Of a stretch of DNA of 64,000 nt, positions 20,358 through 31,371 are shown piece after piece (position 1 is the first letter of the stretch; every line of letters starts with the position of its first letter). Origin of the DNA: Gonatopus flavifemur. Its lineage: Eukaryota; Arthropoda; Insecta; Hymenoptera; Dryinidae. Location of the stretch: contig JAFFJZ010000013.1 of NCBI GenBank assembly GCA_018340375.1, positions 2,582,501 through 2,646,500 on the forward strand. The letters are read 5' to 3'. Position numbers and translations under genes: made by a program. The notes beneath the pieces were generated by a model, which ran no database searches, was not told where the DNA came from, and worked only from the letters and a program-made list of their open reading frames with translations.

Positions 20358-20856
20358 CGTAACGAACCTCCCGATTTTTCATTGTCCGTCCTATTTACGT
20401 GTTCTTCATTTGGGTGATGGAACACGCCAGATCCTGGCAAGAAGGGTTTTTCTGCCGACTCAACTGCCTGATCAGCAGTGATTAGTCAATTCGGTGTTTG
20501 GGAAGAGAGAGAGACACGGGCACTTGGGTACCGTGAACGAAGACAGCGAATCCGCGGGTGTTGGACTTTGATTCCGCGTTGGTATGTTCCCTCACGGTGC
20601 CTCGAAAATATGCATCGATGTGGACATCGATGCGAGCTCTGACCTTGATTTCCCCCTGCTCAGCATTTTGTTTGAGCGTACTTTTCTTTTCTTACATACT
20701 ATGGGTCGATATATGAATATATTTAAACATATATTTTAAATAATGTTTGGGATCTGACTTCTCTTTGATTTGAAATTGTCCACGTACGGGAATACAGGCG
20801 GGAATAGGGATTATATTTTTCTGTATTCCAGGAGCGGAATTCATCGTCACGTAACA
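20358..20856 (-). repeat. 5' LTR of the gypsy-type element
   Basis: Direct copy of 5487-5985 with only scattered substitutions. On the minus strand it is the upstream LTR and would hold the promoter. Beyond 20856 the sequence (GAATAGAATTG) is unrelated to that beyond the other LTR, so no target duplication is seen. Confidence 0.85.
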
Positions 20857-21022
20857 GAATAGAATTGTCAGATGACTAGTAGAGTCTAGGAATAATTCGG
20901 GATTCCACAATCCGATACATCGAACTTTCGGGAAAATGAACCTTCGGGCAGAGATGAATTGGATAGATTACTAACCCAATGTTCGAATTGTCGTCCGTAT
21001 CACGTAGAGCTGCCAGGTGGAC

Positions 21023-21149
21023 GGATGAGGGCCAAATCAACGAAAAGACAAATCAACCAAATCAGTGTTTGAAAAGAGAGAGTGTGACGTATCTCTCTTC
21101 TCAACCAACTTTTCGTTGATTTGGTTTTTCGTTAATTTGGCCCCCATCC
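21023..21149. mobile_element. Palindromic MITE with perfect 8-bp target duplication
   Basis: A 127-bp near-palindrome starting GGATGAGGGCCAAATCAACG and ending with its complement. It is flanked on both sides by AGGTGGAC (21015-21022 and 21150-21157), a perfect 8-bp duplication, which is the size made by hAT transposases. No coding capacity. Confidence 0.8.
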
Positions 21150-21229
21150 AGGTGGACATTTCCGTTGAGGGGAAGTGTACCCCCACTATCGTCCCATGTA
21201 TAAAAGTTATATGTGTGTATAGGTTTCGT

Positions 21230-21535
21230 GTGGTGAGAATATGGAGCCTTCCGAAATAGCTGATCTGATCAAATGATCGAGACCAGATCACCTTCGATTG
21301 TTTGAAGCAGGGCCGGTGAAACGTTTCTCTCTGTCTTTCTCTTCGTGCATTGATATATACGGGTTAATAAAGGATAGTGAGCGGGTAACTCACCACTTAC
21401 TATCCTTCATTATCCCGCATATGCGAATGGACGAAGAGAGAGACAGATAAAAACGTTTCGCCGGCCCTGGTTTGGAGTGATCTGACCAGATGAACAGGTC
21501 AGGTGCTTCGTAAGGCTCCTACGAATATGAATAAT
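21230..21535. repeat. Older inverted repeat interrupted by a MITE
   Basis: Sequence left of the MITE (ATATGGAGCCTTCCG, CCAGATCA) returns in diverged reverse complement on its right (TGATCTG, GGCTCCTACGAATAT). The hAT-type MITE at 21308 sits in the middle, near the axis of symmetry. Confidence 0.5.
21308..21469. mobile_element. hAT-type MITE
   Basis: A 162-bp palindromic element with ends CAGGGCCGGTGAAACGTTT and AAACGTTTCGCCGGCCCTG. It is flanked by GTTTGAAG (21300-21307) and GTTTGGAG (21470-21477), an 8-bp duplication with one change. The CAGGGCCGG ends and 8-bp duplication fit hAT. No coding capacity. Confidence 0.85.
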
Positions 21536-21592
21536 GGTGAAAGCACTTTTCCACACTATTCCTCTCAATGGCAATGCCAATCTGGCAGCTCT

Positions 21593-21723
21593 GGGGTGCT
21601 TCCAATACCGAGGGACTAGAGTGGAGTGAGTTATCTTTTAACCAATCAAACATTAGGAATTCTTTTTCAATTGGTCGAAAGATAACCCACTCCACTCTAC
21701 TCCCTCGGTATCGGAAGCACCCC
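21593..21723. mobile_element. Palindromic MITE, no clear target duplication
   Basis: Ends GGGGTGCTTCCAATACCGAG and its complement, with about 47-bp stems on each side. Just to the right (about 21725-21835) a weaker palindrome with ATCATGTTGTT and AATAACATGAT arms follows. No transposase. Confidence 0.65.
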
Positions 21724-22066
21724 TGGCATCATGTTGTTTCCTCTTGAAGAAAATTATGTGATTGGTTGAATTTTTTTTCTGAGTCAATCAGCATGGAAGG
21801 ATGAACGAATAACATGATACCACCAATCAGAAACTGGACGATGGTTTTCATATCTCGTTAGCAATCTCTTGAAATCATCTCTGCTTCAGGACTGCGACAT
21901 TACCGTGAGAACCAAGATAATACCTCCTCTGAACATATTTCCGATATTTTTATGATCAATCCGTGGGAAGAAGTATCGATACACTGAAATATCATCACTT
22001 GAAAGATCGATAAAAAAATTGAACATCAAATTGCGAAATATCGATATTCAGAAGTATCGATAAATA

Positions 22067-22317
22067 CACTGAAAAACAAATTTATTCCAGTCAAATAATC
22101 ATTTATTTGTCCTGTACCAGAGAAATATCCATTAGAATCAACAAAATATTCTTTGGAACCAAAATAATTCATTTGAATCAAATAGATGGTTTCAATCGTT
22201 TATTTGATTCCAATAAATTATTTTGGTTCCAAAGAATATTTTGTTAATTCTTATAAATATTTCTTTGGTACAGGACAAATAAATATTTATTTGAGTGGAA
22301 TACATTTTTTCTCAGTG
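22067..22317. mobile_element. Tc1/mariner-type MITE with TA duplication
   Basis: A 251-bp palindrome starting CACTGAAAAACAAATTTATT and ending with the near-complement TTTTTTCTCAGTG, flanked by TA on both sides (22065-22066, 22318-22319). The arms contain mirrored motifs such as CAAAATATTCTTTGG and CCAAAGAATATTTTG. TA duplication and palindromic build fit a non-autonomous Tc1/mariner derivative. Confidence 0.8.
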
Positions 22318-22411
22318 TAACGTCAACCTCTAGTCTACAATTTCCAAAGAATAATCTTCGATAGCGCAATACATAGAGTATCAAATATTATTCCCTGAAA
22401 ATTTCAGACTG

Positions 22412-22535
22412 TCCCTGGTGAGAAATGTTGAAACAGAAGGAGCGTAAAAACCTTTCAATTTTCGCTTCTTTTGCGCTTAGATACGGTTCCGTTTACTCTT
22501 CCGCGTCGCTCCATCCGCTCCATTTTCACCAGGGG
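22412..22535. mobile_element. Small MITE-like element
   Basis: Ends CCCTGGTGAGAAATG and CATTTTCACCAGGG are inverted repeats; the GC-richer GGAGCG motifs inside are also mirrored. No target duplication seen. Confidence 0.5.
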
Positions 22536-23046
22536 TTTCATATATTCTTTCAGAGAAATCTTACAATAAAATGTTTATTCGAATGATACGCTTGTATCCC
22601 CTCAATGAACTCCGATAAAATGTTTCTATTAGAGAATTCACTTTCAACTTGGAAATTTCTCGGAATTGTATACTATTCTGGAGAAATTTCAGAGTTCTTC
22701 GCTGAGATGGGGACCCTACTGCTTAATTGAGTGATTGAATACAACTAGGCATGTGTTCCAAAACTTTACTCCTGTACTCTGAATTATCAGTTTTCTATGT
22801 CTTCCTGAGCAACTGAACAAAGCTGTGCTGTTCAATTGACCAGCTGATACTGCTACACTGATATTCAGGGTATAATGGTGGAGTATTGTTACTTTCATGA
22901 GAAATATTAGGTGATACCGATACTGACGAGGCGATACCGATACCGTGTCCACGATACCGAGACGATACTCGCATCTGATAGTATTTCTCGATACCGACAC
23001 GAGACTTTCAAAGTATCGTCGAGAATTTCGTCTCGTGCACCCCTAA
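22536..23046. other. Non-coding; possible decayed MITE at right edge
   Basis: No gene. From about 22905 to 23046 a stretch with repeated GATACCGATAC motifs is bounded by TTAGGTG and CACCCCTAA, which look like inverted termini of a decayed element directly abutting the LINE fragment. Confidence 0.35.
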
Positions 23047-23758
23047 TGAATATAAATGAGGACAAAACAAAATTCATGATTTGTACAACAGCGAAAACAT
23101 CAAGAAGAACGAAAATCAAAATAGATGCAGAGACAATTCAGCAAGTCAAAGAATTCAAATATGTAGGACGCATAATTATAGAAAACGGTAAAAGCGAAAG
23201 AGATATAAGAGCAAGAATAGCACGAGGGAAACAGGCTTTCCACCAAAAGAAACAGTTACTATGTTCGAAGAATATTAGCTTAGCAGTAAGGAAGAAATTC
23301 TTGAAGAGTTACGTTTGGAGCACAGCATTATATGGTTGCGAAACTCGGACAATTGGAAAAACGGACCAACGCAGACTCGAAGCTTTTGAAATATGGTGCC
23401 ATGCAAGGGTGCTTAGAATAAAGTGGATAGAGGGAGTAAAAAATGAAGAAGTACTTAAGAGGGTAAAGGAAAAAAGAAGTCTTTGGAGACAGGTTGTGAA
23501 AAGAAGGAGCAATCTGATAGGACACACATGAGGGCATGATAGCTTATTGAAAACAATATTGGAAGGAAAAATGAATGGTAAAACTAGAAGAGGTAGACCT
23601 AGATTAAGTTATATGAAGCAAATTATACAAGATAAGGGTTGTCGTAGATATGCAGAAGTTGAGCGGTTAGCGGATAATAGACAGGGTTGGAGGATTTCGT
23701 CAAACCAGTCATCAGACTGATTACTTCATGATGATGATGATGATGATGATGAATTGAA
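23047..23758 (+). mobile_element. 5'-truncated non-LTR retrotransposon (LINE), 3' end
   Basis: The frame from about 23047 encodes the C-terminal end of a LINE reverse transcriptase: MNINEDKTKFM, VKEFKYVGRII, ALYGCETRTIGK, RRLEAFEIWC. Translation is stopped by an in-frame TGA at 23529-23531, after which the same frame continues (GRPRLSYMKQII) to a natural stop near 23720. A (GAT)n tail at 23721-23752 follows, typical of LINEs that end in microsatellites. The catalytic RT motif and endonuclease are absent because of 5' truncation. The clade is uncertain. Confidence 0.8.
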
Positions 23759-24484
23759 TTGTTATATTTGATGAGTTCCCAATTGGGAATAAATTTGATC
23801 TGAAATTAAATTCAATTTCTCGAAAGTTACAACAGATTTCATCTTAGTCTATTCTCGTCCACTAAGATAAGAACTGTTTTTATCCTGTTTGATGAAAATC
23901 ATGGATAAATACCGATTAAAATGTTTACACCGAGTGGAGTGGAAACAATAGTTGGGGAGGATAAATTCAAGATTCATCAAAGTGGATGGAAACAGTCTTT
24001 AGTCTTTGACTTGGTGTATCACCGCAATATCTCTCCTGATCTCCCCAATCAGTCATGAATTCTGCGGAAGTAGGCTGATGTTTGAATTTTGCGATTACAA
24101 AAAAATAAATCTACGATGAAAAATGGAGTGAGCACTATGCCTCTCATATTTCACCTGCAGAGAATGTGAAAATCATGAAGAATTTAGGTTACGTGCTTAT
24201 GGGAAAATCGTTGTATCCCACAAACAAATAGCCTAATCAACCTGAAACTTCGCAGAAAGTTAGCCCATACAATGGTCAACAAGTTTGTCGTTGGGAGTTT
24301 TCTACAGCTTATACTTCACTCATCACTTTTTTGATACGAAGCTTGAAAAATGTGATTTCCAGTTCGGATTCAAAAAAACACAACTGGTAATGATTTTTCA
24401 AGAAGTCACTGAACATCATCGTCATCAGTCAAATCTCACGAAAAATATTTGTTGCCAGACCTATCAAAAATGAAACTGATTACA
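23759..24484. other. Non-coding
   Basis: AT-rich sequence without a recognisable gene, palindrome or repeat. It ends at the terminal repeat of the next mariner copy. Confidence 0.45.
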
Positions 24485-24961
24485 CAGGGCGTCCCATTTG
24501 GAACAGGACAGCTGAATAACTCTTCAGGGAATGAAGGGGGAAAAAGATTGTTCAGGTAAAAGTTGTAGGGTTCGAAGGGGGCCATAAGATGGTGACCTTG
24601 AATTTGACCTTGAGGTCAATTTTGAGCATAATTGATGGTCAAAGTATGTTTTTTCGAATGGAAAACCCTACGTTCGACCTCAGAAATGGAAAGAGCGGAA
24701 AATTTTACGTCCGAATATGTTAACATATCAGGTCATTTAGAGGTCATTTGAAGGTCAAAAAACCATTTTCTATGGATTTTCACGGAGAAGCCTCAGGAGA
24801 GTTGTTTCTCTGACCACAGTTATTAAAGTTGAAGTGAAACCCCACGTTTCGACCTTGAATTGAAAGTAAACAGAACTAACCTTCAGCGTTTATTCTTCAT
24901 ATCAGTACGAAAATGATCATTAAGAAGTTTTCATCGTTTACGGTGTAAGTGCGGGTTCAAA

Positions 24962-25763
24962 ATGGTCTATTCACCTAACGAATGTGTTGATATTTCAATG
25001 ATCTTGGGTGAGTGTCGCGGAGTGTATCGAAGAGCGTCACGATTGTACAGAGAGCGGTTTGGAGATCGGCAGCATCATCCTCCTCCAGAAGCCATTCGCC
25101 AAGTTGGAAGAAATTGTCGACAAGGAAGGTTTGGTCAACTCCGAAACAATCAAGGTTCCAACTTTAACGACCCTCGATGCGTTGCTGTTTTAGCAATAAT
25201 ACACATGAACCTTCATGTTGTTCACGTGATATTGAACGCGATTTGGGTATTCCACGCAGTACGGCACACAGAATTCTACAAGCTGCTCAATATCATCCGT
25301 ACCACATCACACTGACCCAAGAATTATCTCAACAAGATATGCAGAATCGGGTTAACTTTTGCCGTTGGGGTTCACAGAGGTTGAACGAAGCGCCCGATTT
25401 CTTTCGATATGTTCTTTTCAGTGATGAATCGACGTTTCAAAGTACTGGCTTGTTAAATCGTCACAATAGCCACTATTGGTCAGCGCAAAACCCGCACTGG
25501 ACTCAACAAGTTGATCATCAGCATCGGTGGAGTATGAATGTTTGGTGTGGAATTCTAGACAATCAAGTTATTGGGCCGTATTTTTTTGATGGAACTGTTA
25601 ACGGTCCTAATTATCTACAGTTTTTACAGAATGAATTACCAGTTCTCATGGAAGATGTGACATGAGCAACTAGGCAGAGGATGTGGTATCAGCAAGACGG
25701 TGCACCACCACACTTTGCTCGATGTGTGAGGGATTATCTAAATATCCTTTTCCCCAATCGTTG
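24962..25763 (+). pseudogene. DD41D transposase, copy 2, part before Transib
   Basis: Starts at ATG 24962 (MVYSPNECVDI). As in copy 1 the N-terminal HTH and the catalytic part lie in three frames. The main fragment (25177-25665) has SRDIERDLGIPRST, FSDEST and VIGPYFFDGT and extends further than copy 1 to ELPVLMEDV before a TGA. After the stop, QQDGAPPHFARCV can be read up to the insertion. Dead before Transib arrived, since copy 1 shares the frame breaks. Confidence 0.85.
25759..25763. repeat. Transib target-site duplication, left copy
   Basis: CGTTG immediately precedes the element and is repeated at 31410-31414. Copy 1 of the mariner shows the uninterrupted site AATCGTTGGATTGG, which proves the 5-bp duplication. 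Transib elements make 5-bp duplications. Confidence 0.95.
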
Positions 25764-25801
25764 CACAGTGGGGCCAAATGCCAAAAAGCTGGCCAAAACC
25801 C
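25764..25801 (+). promoter_or_regulatory. RSS-like Transib left end
   Basis: Heptamer CACAGTG, then 22 bases, then CCAAAACCC, which matches 7 of 9 positions of the recombination-signal nonamer ACAAAAACC. The heptamer match is exact; the nonamer match is suggestive only. Confidence 0.6.
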
Positions 25802-26361
25802 CAAAAATGAAGTTTGTAGTTGGGGATATTTGACACTTGGGATAAGTAAGGTTATGTCCCAAGTATTGGAATTCTGATATAAGAAGATCTGATCCCCTCC
25901 CCCTGCCCTTGTGTACCAGTTGCAAAATACCCTCCTTGAAGTATAATCCGCGTGATTGAAAGACAGTAAAATAACGAGCATGTTCAAAAAGACGCTGTGT
26001 CTCAAAAAATGAACCGATTTAACTTTTTCGAAATGCAGTCTATTACTGAAACTATGTAGAATACACTAAAAATTAAGAGAATATCAATTTGATGAGTGGA
26101 AAATACTGACAGAGCAATGATTGGATGTAATTTCTATATCTATAAATGAGAAAATGTGTTTGGTTTTTGAAGCAATAGTAGAGGATTACGCAAAATTACG
26201 TCGTTTAACTTATTGGAGGTGGTAGATGTGACTCTTACCTAGACATCAGAAAAAAGAACGGCTGCCCATGTCTGCCCCTAAGCAATTCCGCCATGTTTTT
26301 GTGCAGGAAATCACAAAAAATTATACGGATTGATGAGGAGTCCTTAGATCCGTCTGAAACT

Positions 26362-26800
26362 TGATATGCAGAAGTTTGTGGGGTCGCTGATTATGAATCC
26401 GTTGTCTTCATTTCGGAATTCAAAATGGCGGATCCAATATGTCGGACGAAAATTGAAAGAAATCATCGGATTTTCTTCAAATTCGTTACCCAGGGGTTTC
26501 TGAGGTCGCTGGTTACGAATCCGTTGTTTGAATTTCAAAATTCAAAATGGCGGATCCGATATGGCGGATGAAAATTGAAAAAATCATCGGATAGCCTTCA
26601 AACTCGGTACCCTGAGGTTTTTAAGGTCGCTGATTCCGAATCCGGTGTCTGAATTCCGGAATTCAGAATGGCGGATCCAGTTTGGCATAAAAAAATTGAG
26701 AAAATCATCAGATTTCCTTCAAACTCGGTATCCAGGGTTTTGTGGGGTCATTGATTACGAATCAGTTGTCAAATTCCAAGAATCAAAGATAGCGTATCTA
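26362..26800. repeat. Transib copy 1 left subterminal repeat array
   Basis: About 3.5 diverged units of roughly 125 bp, each with AATGGCGGATCC, then GAAAATTGAAA, AATCATCGGAT, TTCAAACTCGGTACC and a GGTCGCTGATTACGAATCCG block. They are in the opposite orientation to the array at the right end. Apparent proteins such as FRNSEWRIQFG come from this repeat. Confidence 0.85.
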
Positions 26801-27482
26801 ATATGGTGGACACAAAACTCAGAATCCAGTAGATTCGCTTCGAATTTTATCTCAACGTTAGTATGTGTTTTATTTCCAGTGTACATTTGCTGCACGAGGA
26901 AAACTGTATGAGATTGATTACCATTCGTTTTTCTTCTCATCGCGGGCTTAGGGTACACAAAGGCCAGGAATCATTGATATTTAGGAAGATGATGGACCAT
27001 TGAGAGAAAAACAGTATTGCTGGAGAATATTCGTAGTGAATTTACTATGAGTTGATGAATTCACTATGGGAAATGACAATAAAACTACCAACATTTAGTA
27101 TTATTACGACGAATTTTCGGTAACTTCACTGCTAACATTCTTCAGCGATGCTCTTTTTCCCTAAAGTGACCGTCATTTTCCTAAATGTTTATAAATGTTA
27201 TTCAAGTATTGATATCCCTTTTCTTTTCGTGAACTGAATCATGACTCGCGATTTGGTGATCGTTTTTATGTTGCCCTATCGTTTCCATGGCAACGTAAAT
27301 AGTTGGTTGTAATCGGTCTGATTTCAAATGGTGCTTATCACAATTGTGCAATAGCTGTCACCGAATTCTTACTCTTGCTAGTAATCGTTACCGTAAACTT
27401 TTTTCCGCGTGCAAGTTTGGAGCTTGGTGAATATTTTTCGTTTTTTAAAATCATTCAATGTTAACATACAATTCCGAATGAG

Positions 27483-27690
27483 ATGGATTCCGCTGCCATA
27501 GGTGAGTGTTTCAACAACCTATATTTCCTTAGTAGTTTAATTTGAGCAGTTGACTGCAAAAAAAATTAGCTTAAGAGGGTTGAATCCAACCCAAGAAAAT
27601 TAGGAAAATTTTTAGAAACACATGGGGTTTCTGTAGCGAATTTTATTGAATTCTACAACGTTTGTGGATTTCTAAGATGATTCAATATCT
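27483..27690 (+). other. Possible 5' exon(s) of the Transib gene
   Basis: ATGGATTCCGCTGCCATAG at 27483-27501 is followed by a strong donor GTGAGT and, 48 bases on, an acceptor-like TTTGAGCAG. Downstream, the translation KFLETHGVSVANFIEFYNV (about 27597-27660) looks like real protein but lies in a different frame from the main ORF. The same arrangement exists in copy 2. Either extra small introns or old single-base deletions separate these pieces. Confidence 0.4.
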
Positions 27691-30189
27691 ATGACTCGGA
27701 GAAAGATGTACAATATTTTAAGGAGCAGTTCTCTACCTACGTTGGATGAAAAGTTCACTTTCCTTCAAGGAAAAATCATCGAGATAACGTGTTGTCCGGA
27801 TAACAAGACTACAGAGATCTCTAACCTTTTATCTACTTGCAAATGTGTATTCAAAAAGAGATGGGAATCTTCTCAAAGGACCGGAGAACGATTTCTTGAA
27901 AATAATGAACAATGGTTGAAACAAGAGGTAGTGTTTTGTACTTTCAGGAATCCCCATTCTGTAACTGTTCACACGCAAGAGGGAAGACCTCTTGTTGAAT
28001 TCAACGAATGTTCAGAAAGAACGAAACGTAGGAAAACGGAGAATATCGGAGTAAATACTCCTATCTCAGAGCTGTCTTACGCCACACAAATGTGTTTAAG
28101 AGCGTCTGGACAGATCGAAGCCGCAAAAATTGTAAAGGATGTTACATCTTCTGATCCTAGGCTTGCCAAAATGTATATGAAAGGTTATCAAACTTTCAAG
28201 CGAAATGAGCCAAAGATGTTGAATGATGAAGATGCTCTAGCTCTCCTAGTAGATGCCGAGCTCTCAAAACATCAGTACTGCTTATTGCGTGAAGCTGATC
28301 CGCAGAAATTTCCACCTTATAAAAGAATTCAACTGGCCAAACGCATGTGTTTCCCTGACGAGGAATTTATTCAAATAACAGAAACCTGCGCTGTTGTGCA
28401 ACTACGAGCACTTCTTGATCACACAGCTACAGGTATTTTAAAGCTACAGAATTCGGTTTTGTCAACTTTATCTGATGAAGAGTTACAAAACCTGGTACTT
28501 ATTTCCAAATGGGGGTTTGATGGGAGCTCTGGCCACTCCTCATACAAACAAGCATATCAAAGTTCGGAAGCTAGTGATTCCGCTGTGTTCATTACTTCGC
28601 TTGTGCCTCTCCGCCTACACTGCAATTCAAAAATAATTTGGCAGAATCCAAGGCTATCATCAACCAGATTTTGTGGGCCAATCAAAATAGAGTTTGTGGA
28701 AGAATCAACTGAAGTTTCGGTTGCAGAGGAGCTACGGGTTGATAATGAAATAGAAAATCTGAGGGCTACTTCTTTCAGAACTGATGGAAAACATGTTTCA
28801 GTGAAACATGAGATGATTTTTTCTATGGTGGACGGGAAGGTATGCAATGCCATAACTGAGACAACCTATACTCAGAAGTGCTATATATGTGGTGCCACAT
28901 CTAAGGAATTCAACAAAATTGATGATATAGTATCCAGGCCGGTCAAAACCGAAAACCTCCAGTTTGGTTCGTCTTGTCTACACGGCTGGATACGATTCTT
29001 TGAGGGCCCCCTGCATATGTCTCATAAGCCACCTATTCAGAAGTGGCAAGCACGAAAACAAGATAAAGCTTTGGTGGAAGAACGAAAAAAGGTTGTACAG
29101 AAAAGTTTCAAAGAAAAATGTGGCCTCATTGTCGATGTTCCTAAGCCAGGGTTTGGGAACTCAAATGATGGGAATACCGCTAGGCGATTTTTCGCACAAC
29201 CCGAAGTGTCTGCCGAAATCACAGGGGTGGATGTCAACCTAATACAACGACTTCATGTAGTATTAGCTACCGTTTCAAGTGGCCATGAAATAGACGTTGA
29301 GAAGTTTCGGAGTTACGCTTTAGACACGGCACGCTACTACGCGACAAAATATCCGTGGTACCCAATGTCACCTACGATGCACAAGTTCTTGATCCACGGA
29401 CCTGAAATCATTGCATCTGCTCTTCTACCTATTGGCCAATTGACTGAGGAAGCACAAGAGGCTCGTAACAAAGGTTTTAAAAGGTGAAAATGATGTATAT
29501 CATCAATAATAGTCTATATTTGTCACAGTGGACTCGACACTTTGAAGGGAAAAATTTGACTTCTCAAGTACTGCAATCAGTTTGATACATTGCACAATAC
29601 ATTTTGACTTCTAGGCAAACTATATATTCATGGTAACCACGAGAATATATGTTCGCGAAGATTGTTTTGTTCTGGTAAGGAATTCGGGGAATTATGAATA
29701 TTCATATACTTTTCTTTATTAATAAGCCACATTGTTCATCCTCTGGAAACATAAATTCATAGACTAGAGAACAATTTTGAGAATCAAGTAAACTTATGAA
29801 TTAGAGGATTTATTCAAAACTTTATACTGATGACCCCAAAGTGCAGCTGCTTTTTGTTTTTCCTTGATTTTGCTTGTCATGTTGAGATCAAAAGCTTTAA
29901 CGGTCTCGATGAATACATAATTATATTCAAATATCTTAACAACATTCATTTCCAAAGGTGCCGAGAGCATCACTCCAGGAAATGCAGTAGAGAAAAAACG
30001 GATGAAGTCATTTTTAAATGGTTCCTTTTGAGTTCTGATCCAATGTTATCGAGTAAAAGACAGTTGCCCAAGAAAAAACTAAAGTTTCTCCCCAGAGACG
30101 TGTTGAGCCTGATCAAAACTCCAAATATACTTGATGAAGACAACGTAACTTTCCCATTATCTTCCTCTGAGAGTGAAGAAGAAGACTGA
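27691..30189 (+). CDS. Transib transposase (RAG1-like core), two exons
   Basis: Exon A 27691-29483 and exon B 29958-30189, joined across a 474-base intron with GT (29484) and AG (29957) borders; the splice keeps the frame (KGFK-R-CREHHSRKCSREK). About 673 residues plus a possible N-terminal extension. Key residues align with RAG1: D277 in KWGFDGSSG, D381 in MVDGK, a zinc pair C397 and C400 in CYICG, a histidine pair H564 and H569 in MHKFLIH, and the last acidic residue E590 in EAQEARNK, matching the GNESGNK region of RAG1. The C-terminus is acidic (SSSESEEED). Transposase would nick at CACAGTG and excise through hairpins. No stop or frameshift is seen from 27691 on, so it may still be active. 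Copy 2 carries a nonsense codon. Confidence 0.9.
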
Positions 30190-30429
30190 TCTGAGTAAAA
30201 AAAGTGTGGCAAAAGTAAGAACCATTACGATTCCAGTTTTTTATATTATTGTATATATTGTGAATGTATATATCTTTCGATTTAACACATTTGGTGTGTC
30301 AATATCATTCGATAATTATATTAATAATGATTCAATGTTGGAAATAATAATAATAATGATCATAATAGGAACAACAAAATGGGCCGTTCAGTTCTTGTTT
30401 AATATTAAGTTATGAATGAAGTTTTGATT

Positions 30430-31330
30430 TTTGGCATCTGCCATCCTGAATTTCGGAATTCTGACAACGGATTCGTGATCAGCGATCCCGGAAACCCCTG
30501 GGTACCGAGTTTGAAGGGAATCCGAAGATTTTTACAATTTTCGTCCGCTATATTGGGTCCGTTATTTTGAATTTCGAATTTCAGACCGTGGATTCGTAAT
30601 CAGCGACCACAGAAACCCCTGAGTACCGAGTTTGAAGAAAATGCGATGATTTTCTTAATTTTTGTCCACCATATTGGATCCGCCATTCTGAATTTCAAAA
30701 TTTTGACAACGGATTCGTAATTGGTGACCCCAAAAACTCCTGGATGCCGAGTTTGAAGAAAATCCGATGATCTTCTCGATTTCATTCCACCATATTGGAT
30801 CCGCCATTCTGAATTTCGAAATGCAGACAGTGGATTTGTAATCAGCGACCCCAAAAATCTCTGGGTACCCAATTTGAAAAGAATCCGATAATTTTTTCAA
30901 TTTTCGTCCGCCATATTGGATTCGCCATTCTGAATTTGGGAACTCAGACAGCGGATTCGTAATCAGCGACCCCAAAAACCCCTGATCACCAAATTTGAAA
31001 AAAATCCGATGATTACTTCCAATTTTCGTCCTTCATATTGGATCCGCCATTTTGAATTTCGAAATGAGAACAACGGATTCGTAATCAGCGACCCCAAAAA
31101 CCGTTGGGTACCCAATTTGAGGAAAATCCGATGATTTTTAAAATTTCCATCCGCCATATTGGATTCGCCATTTTGAATTTTGGAACTCAAACAGCAGATT
31201 CGTAATCAGCGACCCCAAAAACTCCTGATCACCAAGTTTGGAGAAAATCCGATGGTTTCTTTCAATTTTCGTCCGCCATTCTGAATTTTGAAATTCTGAC
31301 AACGGATTCGTCATCAGTGACCCCATGAAC
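30430..31330. repeat. Transib copy 1 right subterminal repeat array
   Basis: Seven to eight units with period near 123 bp; the CCGATGATTT-type motif recurs at about 30511, 30636, 30757, 30884, 31007, 31128 and 31249. Each unit has TTTTCGTCCGCCATATTGGA, CCGCCATTCTGAATTTCG and GGATTCGTAATCAGCGACCC. Orientation is inverted relative to the left array. Confidence 0.9.
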
Positions 31331-31371
31331 TTCCCGAGTACGAAGTCGCAAGCGAATTTGAGAGCCCCTCA

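Larger units (their letters stand above)
5487..20856 (-). mobile_element. Ty3/gypsy-type LTR retrotransposon with env-like gene, degenerate, with nested insertions
   Basis: Two direct 499-bp copies (5487-5985 and 20358-20856) bracket gag, pol and an env-like frame, all on the minus strand, in the order leader, gag, protease-RT-RNase H, integrase, env. An env gene after pol in a gypsy-type element points to the errantivirus-like group. A purine run sits just inside the left LTR, as expected of a polypurine tract. About 15.4 kb long, of which about 2 kb is a nested mariner (17790-19820). The leader between the 5' LTR and gag is still more than 4 kb, unusually long, and carries tandem repeats. 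I see no shared target duplication outside the two LTRs, so a rearrangement or an older composite is possible. gag, integrase and env all contain stops or frameshifts, so the copy is dead. Confidence 0.8.

Noticed and set aside
5487..20856. An intact endogenous retrovirus
   Set aside because: gag, integrase and env all carry stops or frameshifts and env lacks its N-terminal half.
27483..27690. Full N-terminal gene model for Transib
   Set aside because: A start exon and donor are plausible, but joining it to the main frame meets stops in both copies, so I left it as a possible exon only.
26645..31326. Many small frames with the FRNSEWRIQ peptide theme
   Set aside because: They are translations of the GGCGGATCC subterminal repeats of Transib on both strands, not genes.
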